Made by a program: the position numbers and the translations under genes | NCBI RefSeq assembly: GCF_014229645.1 | Contig: NZ_JAATOD010000002.1 | Coordinates: 1 to 64,000 of the forward strand | Source: Listeria swaminathanii | GTDB lineage: Bacteria; Bacillota; Bacilli; Lactobacillales; Listeriaceae | Direction: 5' to 3' | DNA length: 64,000 nucleotides | The notes under the pieces: model-generated | Database searches by the model: none | Told to the model about the DNA's origin: nothing | The model's input: the letters and a program-made list of their open reading frames with translations, nothing else | Shown here: in pieces, positions 44,735 to 58,103 of the stretch | Position numbering within the stretch: position 1 is the first letter of the stretch | Layout of the letters: each line of letters starts with the position of its first letter

Positions 44735-46069
44735 TCAGGACTTCACTTTTCTAAGGCTAGAAACGAAGAAACCATCGCTTCCAATATCTGTTGGTAAAAG
44801 TTGAATATAATCGTCCTTCTTGATTTGCGCCAATTTTTCAGGAAGCACTACGGGTTCCAGTTTAAACTCTGGATGCTTTTCAAGAAAAGCACGAAGCACC
44901 GTTTCATTTTCTTCCTTATCAATGGTACATGTACTATAAACTAATATACCATTTTCTTTCACTAATTGGCTAACGTCATCTAAAATTGCTAATTGGATTT
45001 CTGCTAATTTGTGGATATCGTTTTCTGTTTTTGCGTATTTAATATCTGGTTTTCTGCGAAGAACACCGAAACCAGAGCACGGCGCATCGACTAAGATCCG
45101 ATCGAATGTTTCTGGCTCAAACATTGTACTTGCTGTTCTTGCATCTAAATGGGCTGTACGAATATTAAGTAATTGCAATCGTTTCGCTGCTTGATCAATG
45201 AGTTTTGTTTTCTTTTCATGAATATCCAGCGCATGAACCATTCCCGTACCGTGCATTTTCTCTGCAATATGGGTTGTTTTCCCGCCCGGCGCAGCACAAG
45301 CATCTAATACGGTTAAATTGTCTTCCAGTTGAAGTGCATAAGCCGCGAGCATTGAGCTTTCGTCTTGGATGCTACATTTGCCGTCTTTGTATGCTTTTGT
45401 TTCTGCTACAGAACCCTTTTCAACAAGTAAAGCTTCGTCGATAAATTCATTGCGTGTCACAGTAATTCCTTGGTCGTTTAATTCTTTGATTAGCTGTTCA
45501 GTAGGAATTTCCGTTTGGTTGACGCGAATGCTTTGGTGTGGCGCAACTAGGAACGCTAGGCCGATTTCGCGCAGTTTTTCGAGACCATATTGATCTGCCC
45601 ACCTTTTCGCTAACCATTCTGGCAAACTTGTTTCGACAGCGATTTTTTGTATTGGGTCTTTGATTAAATCAATACTTGGCACGCCTTTACGGATAACATT
45701 ACGCAGCACTCCGTTGACGAATTTTGTTACGCCTTGATGCCCAAGGTCTTTTGCAATATCGCCAGCTTCGTTTAAAATCGCGTGTTCGGGAACTTTATCT
45801 AAGAAAGTTAATTGGTAAACGGACATTCTTAGTAAATTTTTCACCCAGTTATCTGGTTCTTTATTTAGAAACGGCGCTAAATAGTAATCTAGCGTGATTT
45901 TGCGCTGTGTTGTTCCGTATACTAATTCAGTCAGCAAACCTTTATCAAGCGGGTTTAACTTCTGTTTTTTGAGCGCATCATTAATTAATAAATGGCTGTA
46001 TGATTGATTGTTTTCGATTTTAATGATGAGTTCGAGTGCAATTGCACGAACTGTTTTTTGTTTTTTCAT
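44735..46069 (-). CDS. rsmB: 16S rRNA (cytosine-967-C5)-methyltransferase RsmB (Sun)
   Basis: The 444-aa protein has an N-terminal NusB-like RNA-binding domain and a C-terminal methyltransferase with DACAAPGGKTTHIA, the PCSGFGVLRRKPDIK loop and the second cysteine in YSTCTIDKEENE. The start abuts the fmt stop (TAAATG). Confidence 0.97.
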   Translation of the reverse strand: MKKQKTVRAIALELIIKIENNQSYSHLLINDALKKQKLNPLDKGLLTELVYGTTQRKITLDYYLAPFLNKEPDNWVKNLLRMSVYQLTFLDKVPEHAILNEAGDIAKDLGHQGVTKFVNGVLRNVIRKGVPSIDLIKDPIQKIAVETSLPEWLAKRWADQYGLEKLREIGLAFLVAPHQSIRVNQTEIPTEQLIKELNDQGITVTRNEFIDEALLVEKGSVAETKAYKDGKCSIQDESSMLAAYALQLEDNLTVLDACAAPGGKTTHIAEKMHGTGMVHALDIHEKKTKLIDQAAKRLQLLNIRTAHLDARTASTMFEPETFDRILVDAPCSGFGVLRRKPDIKYAKTENDIHKLAEIQLAILDDVSQLVKENGILVYSTCTIDKEENETVLRAFLEKHPEFKLEPVVLPEKLAQIKKDDYIQLLPTDIGSDGFFVSSLRKVKS

Positions 46070-47008
46070 TTATTCACCAAACCTTGTCGTCTTGCTTAGA
46101 TTTCTGCCAGCGCCGGACATGAATGAATGAATATCCATCTTCGGTTTTCCTGCTGGTTGGATTACTGTTGGTACGATAAGTGTGCCATCACCCGCGACGA
46201 TTTTAAGCGTTGTTTTATCAGTTAAAATCGTACCTGGTTCGCCGCTAGTTTTAGTATCTTCAAAGGTTGCTTCCCAAATTTTAAACGGTTTTTCTTCGAG
46301 TGTTGTATAGGCAACTGGCCAAGGAGATAGTCCGCGAATTTGGTTGAAAATAGTACGTCCCGGTTTTGTCCAGTCGATTTTTTCTTGCTCTCTGGAAATA
46401 TTGCGCGCGAACGTTACTTGTTCTGGGTCTTGTGGGATAGCGGTGATTTTCCCGGCTAAAAAGTCAGGGAGTGTATCCATTAATAATTCCGCGCCTAGTT
46501 CGCTCAATTTATCGAACATCGTGCCGGTATTGTCTTCCTCTGTAATTGGAATTTTGCGCTGGCTAATCATATCGCCGGCATCCAATTTTTCTACCATATA
46601 CATGATAGTCACGCCTGTTTCCGTTTTTCCGTCAAGCAGGGCATAATGAACCGGAGCACCACCACGATATTCTGGTAAAAGTGACGCGTGGACATTGATG
46701 GCGCCGTGTTTAGGCGATTCTAGTAAACTATTCGGCAAAATTTGGCCATATGCTGCTGTTACAAGCAAGTCCGCTTCAAGCGCAATAAGTTCCTCTAGTT
46801 CACTTGATGTGCGTAATTTTTCTGGTTGATAAACTGGAATATTTAATTCTAAAGCTGCTTTTTTCACTGGCGGCGGTGTTAGAACTCGTTTGCGCCCAAC
46901 TGGTCGGTCTGGTTGGGTAACAACTGCAATAACATCATACGCGTCGGCTAATTGTTCTAAAACCGGGACGGAAAATGCTGGTGTTCCCATAAAAATAATT
47001 TTTGTCAT
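46070..47008 (-). CDS. fmt: Methionyl-tRNA formyltransferase
   Basis: Formylates initiator Met-tRNA. The 312-aa protein has [17 protein letters not shown], catalytic [22 protein letters not shown], and [18 protein letters not shown], plus the C-terminal OB domain. 13 nt after priA. Confidence 0.97.
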   Translation of the reverse strand: MTKIIFMGTPAFSVPVLEQLADAYDVIAVVTQPDRPVGRKRVLTPPPVKKAALELNIPVYQPEKLRTSSELEELIALEADLLVTAAYGQILPNSLLESPKHGAINVHASLLPEYRGGAPVHYALLDGKTETGVTIMYMVEKLDAGDMISQRKIPITEEDNTGTMFDKLSELGAELLMDTLPDFLAGKITAIPQDPEQVTFARNISREQEKIDWTKPGRTIFNQIRGLSPWPVAYTTLEEKPFKIWEATFEDTKTSGEPGTILTDKTTLKIVAGDGTLIVPTVIQPAGKPKMDIHSFMSGAGRNLSKTTRFGE

Positions 47009-47021
47009 TGGTTTACTCCTT

Positions 47022-49415
47022 TTACATTAATACGTAAGGTTGTACGTCAATCGTTATCGTTAAGCCTTTTTGTTGGTCTTTTTGATAATGGGTGATTAAG
47101 GTTTTTAGTTCTTTTTTTAAGTTTGGTTCGATTTTATATTTAATAATGCATTGATAGCGGTATTTGTTTTTTATTCGGGTTATTGTGCTTGGTACGGGGC
47201 CGAGAATGACGGCATCCGGTCCTAACTTTCCTCGTAAAAAATGGGCCATTTCTTGTATAGTTCGAATAGCTTTCATCTCGTTTTCATCGCTGACATTAAT
47301 CATCGTTAAGTAATAAAATGGCGGGTAAGAGCCCATTTTTCGTAGTTGCATTTCGTGATTATAAAAACCGATAAAATCATGTTTTTTGGCGAATTCGATG
47401 CTGTAATGTTCTGGGTTGTAGCTTTGGACGACTACTTCCCCGGTTCGTTCATGACGCCCTGCCCGCCCGCTTACTTGTGTGAGCAATTGGAAAGTTCGTT
47501 CTGAGGCGCGGAAGTCTGGTAAATGAAGCATCGTATCAGCATTTAACACACCCACTAAAGTAATATCTGGAAAATCCAGCCCTTTGGCAATCATTTGTGT
47601 TCCGAGCAAAATATCGGCTTCGTGATTGCGAAAGCTTTTGAGTAATTTTTCATGGGCGCCTTTTGTTCGAGTTGTATCAACATCCATTCGAATAACGCGC
47701 GCTTCTGGAATCAACTTAGTCAAGCTTTCTTCTACTTTTTGTGTGCCTGTTCCAAAATAGCGAATATGCTCGCCTTCGCAGCTTGGGCATTTTTGCGGTA
47801 CGCGTTCTTCATGTCCACAGTAATGACACTTCATTTGGTTGCTCGATTGATGATAAGTGAGTGAAATATCACAGTTCGGACATTCCACGACATAACCGCA
47901 ATCCCGGCACATCACAAAGGAAGAATAACCGCGGCGATTCAGCATTAAAACCGTTTGTTCTTTTTTGGTGATTCGGTCTTTGATTTTTTCTAGCAATTCC
48001 GTGGAAAATTCGGTGCGGTTTTCTTTGCGTAATTCTTCGCGCATATCCACCACATTCACTTCAGGCATTGCGCGATCATTGACCCGGCTCGGCAATTCAA
48101 TTAACGTATAAACACCCTTTTTCGCCCTTGCAAAAGATTCAAGTGACGGGGTGGCGCTTCCGAGAACGACTGGGCATTGGTATTTTGTTGCGCGCCAAAT
48201 CGCTACATCTCTTGCATGATAGCGCGGATTATCTTCTTGTTTATAGCTCGCTTCATGTTCTTCATCGATAATAATAATACCGAGATTTTCAAATGGGGCA
48301 AACACGGCGGAACGAGCGCCTACAACCACTCGCGCTTCTTTTCGTTCGATTTTGCGCCATTCATCATACTTTTCTCCTGAAGAAAGTGCGCTATGTAAGA
48401 CGGCAACTTCACTCCCAAAGCGGCTTTTGAACCGTTCAACCATTTGCGGGGTAAGAGAAATTTCTGGTACTAGGACGATGGCTTCTTTGCCTTCTTTTAA
48501 TTTGGCTTCGATTGTTTGCAAGTAGATTTCGGTTTTCCCACTTCCGGTAACCCCGTGAATTAAGAACGTTTCTTGCTCTTTTGCGGCGTTAATTTTCTCG
48601 CAAGCTGTTTGTTGATCTGGTAGTAACTGGAGCGATTCACTTTTTTCAAATTGGTGGTTTTCGTATGGGTCGCGCGAAATGATTTTTTCTTGGATAGTGA
48701 GTAAACCTAAGTCTGCTAATTTTTTGATAGTTGTATCGGTTGTTTCGGCTTGTTTTTTTAGGTCAACAGCGGTAATTTCTGTTCCTTCAAATGCTTGGAA
48801 AAATGCGAGTACGCGCGATTGTGCTTTGGCATTTTTGGGCATATCTTCTATTATTTCAGCTAATTGATGTGGTGCTTTTAGGCAGCTCACAACGCGCATT
48901 TTTTTGTTGGTAATTTTATTTTTCACTTGATAGACAACTTCGACACTGCCTTCTCGCACCCATTTGCCAATCTGTTTGAGCAATCCGCGTGCTTCTGCTA
49001 CTTTCCAGTCCAGTGTTTCATAGCCTTCAAATAACTGTTCTAGTTCTTCGTTTTCCTCGTCTAATCGCAAAAAATATTTCTCATATTTCGCCCGGAGAGC
49101 AGCTGGTAACATGGCTTGATAAGCTGAGACGCGAAAACTAAGCGTATCTTCCGCTAACCAGTCGCCAAGTTCCATCAATTCTTCGTTTAAAACTGGGGCT
49201 AAATCCATCACCCCGTCAATCCCTTTTAATTTCGGATTTTCTTCTGTTTCGCCAAGGGCAATGACAAATCCTTGTATTTTACGATTTCCAAAGGGGACAC
49301 TTACGCGCATACCAGGGCGAATAAGTTCTTCTAAATCTTCTGGAATAAAGTAATCAAATGGACGATCCACTTGCATGGCTGGAACGTCCACAATCACCTT
49401 CGCAATATTAATCAT
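47022..49415 (-). CDS. priA: Primosomal protein N' (replication restart helicase PriA)
   Basis: The 797-aa protein has the 3'-DNA-binding domain at the N terminus, helicase motif [36 protein letters not shown], eight zinc-binding cysteines ([13 protein letters not shown] ... CHYCG ... CPSC, about 509-549) and QVSGRAGR. It reloads replisomes at stalled forks. 4 nt after coaBC. Confidence 0.97.
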   Translation of the reverse strand: MINIAKVIVDVPAMQVDRPFDYFIPEDLEELIRPGMRVSVPFGNRKIQGFVIALGETEENPKLKGIDGVMDLAPVLNEELMELGDWLAEDTLSFRVSAYQAMLPAALRAKYEKYFLRLDEENEELEQLFEGYETLDWKVAEARGLLKQIGKWVREGSVEVVYQVKNKITNKKMRVVSCLKAPHQLAEIIEDMPKNAKAQSRVLAFFQAFEGTEITAVDLKKQAETTDTTIKKLADLGLLTIQEKIISRDPYENHQFEKSESLQLLPDQQTACEKINAAKEQETFLIHGVTGSGKTEIYLQTIEAKLKEGKEAIVLVPEISLTPQMVERFKSRFGSEVAVLHSALSSGEKYDEWRKIERKEARVVVGARSAVFAPFENLGIIIIDEEHEASYKQEDNPRYHARDVAIWRATKYQCPVVLGSATPSLESFARAKKGVYTLIELPSRVNDRAMPEVNVVDMREELRKENRTEFSTELLEKIKDRITKKEQTVLMLNRRGYSSFVMCRDCGYVVECPNCDISLTYHQSSNQMKCHYCGHEERVPQKCPSCEGEHIRYFGTGTQKVEESLTKLIPEARVIRMDVDTTRTKGAHEKLLKSFRNHEADILLGTQMIAKGLDFPDITLVGVLNADTMLHLPDFRASERTFQLLTQVSGRAGRHERTGEVVVQSYNPEHYSIEFAKKHDFIGFYNHEMQLRKMGSYPPFYYLTMINVSDENEMKAIRTIQEMAHFLRGKLGPDAVILGPVPSTITRIKNKYRYQCIIKYKIEPNLKKELKTLITHYQKDQQKGLTITIDVQPYVLM

Positions 49416-49419
49416 TCGT

Positions 49420-50619
49420 TCACTTCCTTAAAAAGTTAGCGGCTTCTTCGATGATATGTTCAGCAACTTCTTTTTTATCTAGTATCGGTAACGCTTCGCT
49501 AGAACCATCTTTACGGTAAAAGGTCACGATATTCGTATCACCAGAAAAGCCTGCGCCGGCTTCGCTAATATTGTTTGCGACAATCATATCGGCGTTTTTC
49601 GATGTTAGTTTTTTGAGGGCATTTGCTTCTAAATTTTCTGTTTCTGCGGCAAAACCTATCACGACTTGCTCGGCTGTTTTATGTTGCCCGATTTCGAGTA
49701 AAATGTCTTTTGTTCGTTTCATTTCAATCGTAAAATCGCCTGGTTGTTTTTTGATTTTTTGGTCTGAAACGTTTGCTGGCGTGTAATCTGCTACTGCTGC
49801 GGTCATCACAAAGACCTCTTGTGCGTCTTTACGTTCATCCACAGCTTGGTACATTTCTTCGGCGGAATCGACATATACCACCTCTACGCCGGGTGGTACG
49901 GGAAGTGCCTTGCTTGTCGTAACGAGTGTAACGTTTGCGCCATGACGAGCTGCTGATTCAGCAATACTAAAGCCCATTTTGCCTGTGGAACGGTTGGTGA
50001 AATAGCGTACTGGATCTAATTTTTCGCGAGTTGCGCCGGCTGTGACTAGCACGTTTTTATCGCGTAACAAGTCTTTATCTTCTTGAAAAAATTCAGCAAT
50101 CCGGAGAACGATTTTTTCTGGTTCTTCGAGGCGACCGCGGCCAACATAGCCACATGCCAAGTAACCTTCTTCTGGCTCGATAAAACGGACTCCATCTGCG
50201 TATAATTGGTTAATATTTCGAATGACTGCTGGGTGCTGGATCATATGGACATTCATTGCGGGTGCGACCCAAACTGGCGCTTCGGTTGCAAGAATAGTCG
50301 TTGTTACCATATCGTCCGCGATGCCATTGGCCATTTTGCCAATTACGTTTGCGGTTGCGGGTGCGACAATAACTAAATCAGCCCAGTCTGCTAAATTGAT
50401 ATGCGCTACAACACTGGATTCTTTTTCATCAAACGTATCGGTATATACGTCATTTTTGGATAATACTTGAAACGAAAGCGGTGGAACAAATTCCTGTGCG
50501 TGCTCGGTCATCATGACTTTGACGTTTGCGCCTGCTTGCGTTAATTTGCTTGTAAGTGCGACTGCTTTATAAACAGCAATGCCACCAGACACTGCGAGTA
50601 AGATATTTTTTCCTTGCAT
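49420..50619 (-). CDS. coaBC: Bifunctional phosphopantothenoylcysteine decarboxylase/synthetase
   Basis: Two consecutive coenzyme A steps. The 399-aa protein has an N-terminal flavoprotein decarboxylase (AVSGGIAVYKAVAL, VVAPATANVIGKMANGIADD, PAMNVHMI, catalytic Cys in LACGYVGRGR) and a C-terminal CTP-dependent synthetase (VLVTAGATREKLDPVRYFTNRSTGKMG, AAVADYTP). GAGGTG before the ATG. Confidence 0.97.
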   Translation of the reverse strand: MQGKNILLAVSGGIAVYKAVALTSKLTQAGANVKVMMTEHAQEFVPPLSFQVLSKNDVYTDTFDEKESSVVAHINLADWADLVIVAPATANVIGKMANGIADDMVTTTILATEAPVWVAPAMNVHMIQHPAVIRNINQLYADGVRFIEPEEGYLACGYVGRGRLEEPEKIVLRIAEFFQEDKDLLRDKNVLVTAGATREKLDPVRYFTNRSTGKMGFSIAESAARHGANVTLVTTSKALPVPPGVEVVYVDSAEEMYQAVDERKDAQEVFVMTAAVADYTPANVSDQKIKKQPGDFTIEMKRTKDILLEIGQHKTAEQVVIGFAAETENLEANALKKLTSKNADMIVANNISEAGAGFSGDTNIVTFYRKDGSSEALPILDKKEVAEHIIEEAANFLRK

Positions 50620-50659
50620 CGATAAGTCACCTCATTTTAATATAAAAATCATTACTTCC

Positions 50660-50688
50660 ATTATACCTTAAATTAAGACAGGACAAAA
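50660..50688 (-). promoter_or_regulatory. coaBC operon promoter
   Basis: Minus strand: TATAAT (50660-50665) with a TTTTGT/TTTGTC-like -35 near 50682-50688. The -10 is strong and the -35 imprecise. Confidence 0.6.
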
Positions 50689-50736
50689 CCATGAAGAAAC
50701 GACATTTCCGCTTATTTTTTTGATGCGTCTAACTAA

Positions 50737-50763
50737 CAAAAAAGCCCCGCAATGAAGCGGAGC
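50737..50763 (-). terminator. rpoZ terminator
   Basis: Minus strand: GCTCCGC-TTCATT-GCGGGGC followed by six T. Confidence 0.88.
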
Positions 50764-50771
50764 AGTTTGGC

Positions 50772-51610
<839 letters not shown>

Positions 51611-52486
51611 TCATTCCACATTTTGCACTTGCTCTCGAATTTTTTCTAGCGTCGTTTTCATTTCCACCACTTGTTCGGTGATTTTTAGCGAACTAGCTTT
51701 GGATCCAATCGTGTTGATTTCGCGGTTCATCTCTTGAATAAGAAAATCCAGCTTCCGACCAATTGGTTCTTCGAGTAAAATAATACCATAAAATTGCTTT
51801 AAATGGCTCTTTGTTCGTTCGACTTCTTCGTTAATATCTGCCTTTTCAAGTAGCATTGCGACTTCCGTAAGAACGATACTAGGATCAAATTGTTCGCCTA
51901 CAACGTTCTGTAAACGTGTTTCAATTTTTTCTTGATAATGTTTTTCTGTGTTTGGAATTTCGGCTTGAATGATTTCCAAGCTGTTCTCGAGTGCGGTAAG
52001 ATGTTGTTTGAAATAAAGCAGTAATTCTGCGCCTTCGATACTTCTCATCTCGTCTAATCGCTCGGTTGCGCGGGCAAGTGTTTCTAAAACCAATCGTTCT
52101 AATTCGCTGCTTGCTTCCGCGTCTTCCTCAATAGAAAGATACGCTTGGTCTTGTAGTAAATCGCTCATAGTCGGTAATTCTTGTAATTCATATCTAGCGC
52201 TTGCTTGTTTGATAAAACGGTAATAGCTGTCTGCGAGGTCCCAATCAATATGTAGTTCACGTTTTGAAATTTGCTCTCCTGTGATGGAAAAGAAACATTC
52301 AATTCTTCCACGTTTGATTTGCTTACTTACGGTCTTTTTTAATTTCCCTTCTAAATAAGCGAGCTGCTTTGGCATCCGAAAAAGGAATTCGGAGTAGCGG
52401 TGGTTGACTGCTTTTAATTCAATGGTTACTTTGAACGCTTCAAATTCTTTCGTAGCACGCCCAAATCCCGTCATGCTTTTCACCAT
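51611..52486 (-). CDS. yicC: YicC-family endoribonuclease-like protein
   Basis: The 291-aa protein begins MVKSMTGFGRATKEF and has AVNHRYSEFLFRMP, IKRGRIECFF, ADINEEVERTKSHL and GRKLDFLIQEMNREINTIGSKA, all diagnostic. YicC proteins were recently linked to RNA cleavage/decay. Start with AGGTG upstream; the longer frame at 52498 lacks a site. Upstream of gmk-rpoZ as in many bacteria. Confidence 0.94.
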   Translation of the reverse strand: MVKSMTGFGRATKEFEAFKVTIELKAVNHRYSEFLFRMPKQLAYLEGKLKKTVSKQIKRGRIECFFSITGEQISKRELHIDWDLADSYYRFIKQASARYELQELPTMSDLLQDQAYLSIEEDAEASSELERLVLETLARATERLDEMRSIEGAELLLYFKQHLTALENSLEIIQAEIPNTEKHYQEKIETRLQNVVGEQFDPSIVLTEVAMLLEKADINEEVERTKSHLKQFYGIILLEEPIGRKLDFLIQEMNREINTIGSKASSLKITEQVVEMKTTLEKIREQVQNVE

Positions 52487-52552
52487 TTGGCAAGACACCT
52501 TTCATAACTTAAAGTTCCCTCTAAGATTACTCGAAATTTGTTCTGACTTCTT

Positions 52553-52581
52553 ATTATACCAAAGCTACTTCATGCATACAA
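52553..52581 (-). promoter_or_regulatory. yicC-gmk-rpoZ promoter
   Basis: Minus strand: TTGTAT (52576-52581), 17-bp spacer, TATAAT (52553-52558). Confidence 0.8.
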
Positions 52582-52599
52582 TACATTTTCGGAATGTAT
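52581..52599. repeat. Inverted repeat between divergent yicC and fbpA
   Basis: ATACATT-TTCGG-(A)AATGTAT: 7-bp arms at 52581-52587 and 52593-52599. It touches the yicC -35 and lies just upstream of a TAAAAT (52602-52607), a probable fbpA -10. Confidence 0.6.
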
Positions 52600-52642
52600 G
52601 TTAAAATAGAAAGTAACTAACTCATAAAGGAATGAATAACTA

Positions 52643-54355
52643 ATGGCGTTTGATGCAATGTTTTTAAAAGCAATGACCGAAGAACTTGCCGAACATGGTG
52701 AAAGTGGCCGCATTATGAAAATCCACCAACCGTTTTCGCATGAACTTGTTTTATATATCCGAAAAAACCGTGAAAATAAACGTCTACTTATCTCCTCGCA
52801 TCCTAGTTATGCGCGCATTCAGTGGACAGATGATATTCCAGAAAACCCAGCAACACCGCCTATGTTCTGTATGTTGCTCCGGAAATATTTAGAAGGCGCG
52901 ATTATTGAGTCGATTACGCAGCTTCCAAATGAACGGATTTTGCAATTTAGTATTCGTGGCAAAGATGATATTGGCGAAAATCGCTTTTGTGATTTATTCG
53001 TAGAAATTATGGGGCGTCATAGTAATATCACCCTTGTTGATCGCACGAAAAATGTCATCGTTGACTGTATTAAACACGTTTCCCCAGCGCAAAATAGCTA
53101 CCGAACACTTTTGCCGGGAGCGACGTATGTTTTACCACCAGCAACGGATAAACTCCACCCATTCGAGGTTACTTCGGAGCAAATTCTGGATAGACTAGAT
53201 TTCCCAGCAGGTCGAATTGATAAACAACTCGTCCAAAACTTTGCGGGATTCAGCCCTTTGCTTGCTCGAGAAATTGTGTTTCGCGCTGGAAACTTAACGG
53301 CAGATTCGCTTGTCGCCGCCTTTTTCGAAGTGATTGGACTTGTGAATGACCATCTAGGGAGTGCAGCTGTTCCAAACGAGTGGCGCATCCAAAATAAAGA
53401 AGATTACTATTTCTTCCCGCTCCGTCATGTCGATGCGGAGATTACGGAATTCGCCAACTTGAGTACTCTTCTAGACCATTTTTATATCGGCAAAGCGCGT
53501 CGTGATCGCGTTCACCAATTCGCGCATGATTTGGAAAAACTATTATCCAATGAACTGGCTCGTAGTAGACTGAAAATCGAAAAACTCGAAAATACTTTAC
53601 TCGAAACAGAAAAAGCAGATGTTTATCGTATCCAAGGCGAACTTCTTACTGCCAACTTGCATTTAATGGAGCGAGGCATGGAAGAAATCACCGTCGAAAA
53701 TTTTTACGATGATATGAAGAAAATGACGATTCCACTTGATACTCGAAAAACACCATCTGCCAATGCGCAAAGTTACTTTAGCCGTTACCAAAAACTGCGT
53801 AATGCCGTCGAAGTGGTGAAAGAGCAAATCGCACTGACTAAAGAAGAAATTGCTTATTTAGAATCGGTCGAATCTCAACTAGAAACATCTGGTCCGCAAG
53901 ATGTGGAAGAAATCCGCCAAGAACTAGCTGAACAAGGCTACTTGCGTTATAAACAGAAAAAAGGTAGCCGTAAAAAAGCCACTTTACCAACTCCAGAAAA
54001 ATATACTTCTTCGACTGGCTTAACGATTTTAGTCGGGAAAAACAATAAACAAAATGATTATTTAACGAATAAACTGGCTCGAAATAATGAATATTGGTTC
54101 CACGTGAAAGATTTGCCTGGCTCCCATGTAGTGATTCAGTCAAGCAACCCCGATGACGCGTCGATTACAGAAGCTGCGATGATTGCCGCATACTACTCCA
54201 AAGCGCGTCTATCTGCCACCGTTCCCGTTGATGGCACGCTCGTAAAACACGTTAAAAAACCAAATGGCGCCAAACCCGGTTATGTCATTTACGATAATCA
54301 AACGACTTATTTTGTTACACCAGATGAAAAGCTTGTGTTAGCCTTAAAAAATTAA
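52643..54355 (+). CDS. fbpA: Fibronectin-binding protein FbpA / RqcH-type NFACT protein
   Basis: The 570-aa protein has the NFACT-N domain (MAFDAMFLKAMTEELAEHGESGRIMKIHQP), a central coiled coil with the HhH region (about 290-420) and the C-terminal NFACT-R domain (LVGKNNKQNDYLTNKLARNNEYWFHVKDLPGSHVVI). In Listeria it was described as a fibronectin-binding adhesin without signal peptide; the B. subtilis orthologue RqcH recruits tRNA-Ala to stalled 50S subunits for alanine tailing. The ribosome-quality-control role is the likely core function. AAAGGAA before the ATG; terminator follows. Confidence 0.93.
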   Translation: MAFDAMFLKAMTEELAEHGESGRIMKIHQPFSHELVLYIRKNRENKRLLISSHPSYARIQWTDDIPENPATPPMFCMLLRKYLEGAIIESITQLPNERILQFSIRGKDDIGENRFCDLFVEIMGRHSNITLVDRTKNVIVDCIKHVSPAQNSYRTLLPGATYVLPPATDKLHPFEVTSEQILDRLDFPAGRIDKQLVQNFAGFSPLLAREIVFRAGNLTADSLVAAFFEVIGLVNDHLGSAAVPNEWRIQNKEDYYFFPLRHVDAEITEFANLSTLLDHFYIGKARRDRVHQFAHDLEKLLSNELARSRLKIEKLENTLLETEKADVYRIQGELLTANLHLMERGMEEITVENFYDDMKKMTIPLDTRKTPSANAQSYFSRYQKLRNAVEVVKEQIALTKEEIAYLESVESQLETSGPQDVEEIRQELAEQGYLRYKQKKGSRKKATLPTPEKYTSSTGLTILVGKNNKQNDYLTNKLARNNEYWFHVKDLPGSHVVIQSSNPDDASITEAAMIAAYYSKARLSATVPVDGTLVKHVKKPNGAKPGYVIYDNQTTYFVTPDEKLVLALKN

Positions 54356-54380
54356 CGGTTCCTTCTCGGAGCCGTTTTTT
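54354..54380 (+). terminator. fbpA terminator
   Basis: AACGGTTCC / GGAGCCGTT with a TTCTC loop and six T. Confidence 0.82.
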
Positions 54381-54442
54381 CTTTTCACTTTTAGGGTAGA
54401 TGTTAACTGACTTTACTTTTTTATTGGAAGGATGATAGAGGA

Positions 54443-55042
54443 ATGAAAATTTTATTAATTGGTGCATCTGGTACGCTTGGTTCTGCGGTGAAAGACCGTT
54501 TGGAGAAGAAAGCCGATGTGATTACTGCCGGTAGACATAGCGGCGATGTTACGGTGGATATTACGAGTGTCGAAAGTATTAAAAAAATGTACGCACAAGT
54601 TGGTAAAGTAGACGCGATTGTTTCAGCGACTGGAAGCGCCACTTTTTCACCTTTAACGGAATTAACACCTGAGAAAAATGCTGTGACAATTAGCAGCAAA
54701 TTAGGTGGGCAAATTAATCTTGTTTTACTTGGCATTGATTCCTTAAATGATCACGGTAGTTTCACGTTAACGACTGGTATTATGATGGAGGATCCAATCG
54801 TCCAAGGCGCTTCTGCTGCTATGGCAAACGGCGCGGTAACTGCTTTTGCAAAATCTGCTGCGATCGAAATGCCGCGCGGAATTCGGATTAATACAGTAAG
54901 CCCGAATGTGTTAGAAGAATCTTGGGACAAGCTAGAGCCTTTTTTCCAAGGATTCATACCAGTTCCAGCTGCAAAAGCCGCTCGTGCGTTCGAGAAAAGT
55001 GTTTTTGGCGCGCAAACTGGCGAAAGTTATAAAGTATATTAA
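54443..55042 (+). CDS. Short-chain dehydrogenase/reductase
   Basis: The 199-aa protein is a small SDR-like Rossmann protein: KILLIGASGTLGSAVKDRL, VDAIVSATGSATFSPL, and IVQGASAAMANGAVTAFAKSAAIEMPRGIRINTVSPNVLEES. The usual YxxxK catalytic pair is not obvious (the equivalent stretch reads GASAAMANGAV), as in a subset of short SDRs. Stands alone between fbpA and the pyr operon. Substrate unknown. Confidence 0.88.
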   Translation: MKILLIGASGTLGSAVKDRLEKKADVITAGRHSGDVTVDITSVESIKKMYAQVGKVDAIVSATGSATFSPLTELTPEKNAVTISSKLGGQINLVLLGIDSLNDHGSFTLTTGIMMEDPIVQGASAAMANGAVTAFAKSAAIEMPRGIRINTVSPNVLEESWDKLEPFFQGFIPVPAAKAARAFEKSVFGAQTGESYKVY

Positions 55043-55045
55043 TAG

Positions 55046-55083
55046 AAAAAGAAGCTCACCTATATTATGGTGAGCTTCTTTTT
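55046..55083. terminator. Bidirectional terminator (SDR gene / pyr operon)
   Basis: AAAAAGAAGCTCACC / GGTGAGCTTCTTTTT, a perfect 15-bp stem with an 8-nt loop. It is the terminal stop of the pyrimidine operon. Confidence 0.92.
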
Positions 55084-55707
55084 ATTTTCCCCAGTTTTCC
55101 GGGCTTTTCTTCCATTCTTTTAGCGTGGCCATATCTTCGGCTGTCACGTAATTTTCACTTAAAGCTACTTCAATTAACTCGTCGTAGTTCGTCAGTGTTA
55201 CTAGTTTTGTACCCGCTTCATCCAGTAATTTTTTGCCTTTATCTAAGCCATATGTAAAGATTGCCGCGATCCCAACCACTTCTGCTCCCGCTTCTTCTAA
55301 AGCTTCCACTGCTTTAAGTGAGCTGCCACCTGTCGAAATCAAGTCTTCAATCACGACTACTTTTTGGCCTTTAGCGATTGGTCCTTCGATTTGGTTCCCT
55401 TTGCCATGTTCTTTTGCTTTTGAACGAACGTAGACCATTGGTAAATCTAATAAGTCGCTCACCCAAGCAGCATGTGGAATTCCAGCTGTCGCGGTTCCTG
55501 CAACAACATCAACTTCGCCAAAAGTTTCCTTGATTTTTTCCGCAAGTGCTTTGGCGATAAATTGGCGGACTTTTGGAAAGCCTAATGTGAGGCGATTATC
55601 GCAATATATTGGTGACTTAATTCCTGACGCCCACGTAAATGGATCGTTTGGTTTTAAAAATACGGCTTTGATTTCTAGTAATTGTTCGGCTACTTGTTTT
55701 TCGATGC

Positions 55708-55711
<4 letters not shown>
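55082..55711 (-). CDS. pyrE: Orotate phosphoribosyltransferase
   Basis: Adds PRPP-derived ribose phosphate to orotate. The 209-aa protein has the type I PRTase PRPP loop [21 protein letters not shown] and the [17 protein letters not shown] flexible-loop region. The start at 55711 has AAAGGAG 8 nt upstream; ATGA overlap with pyrF. Last gene of the operon. Confidence 0.97.
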
Positions 55712-58081
<2,370 letters not shown>

Positions 58082-58103
58082 GGTTCCACCCCGTTTCTTC
58101 TAT

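Noticed and set aside
53838..54143. Antisense frame of about 100 codons within fbpA
   Set aside because: No ribosome binding site; the sense strand encodes the conserved NFACT-R domain.
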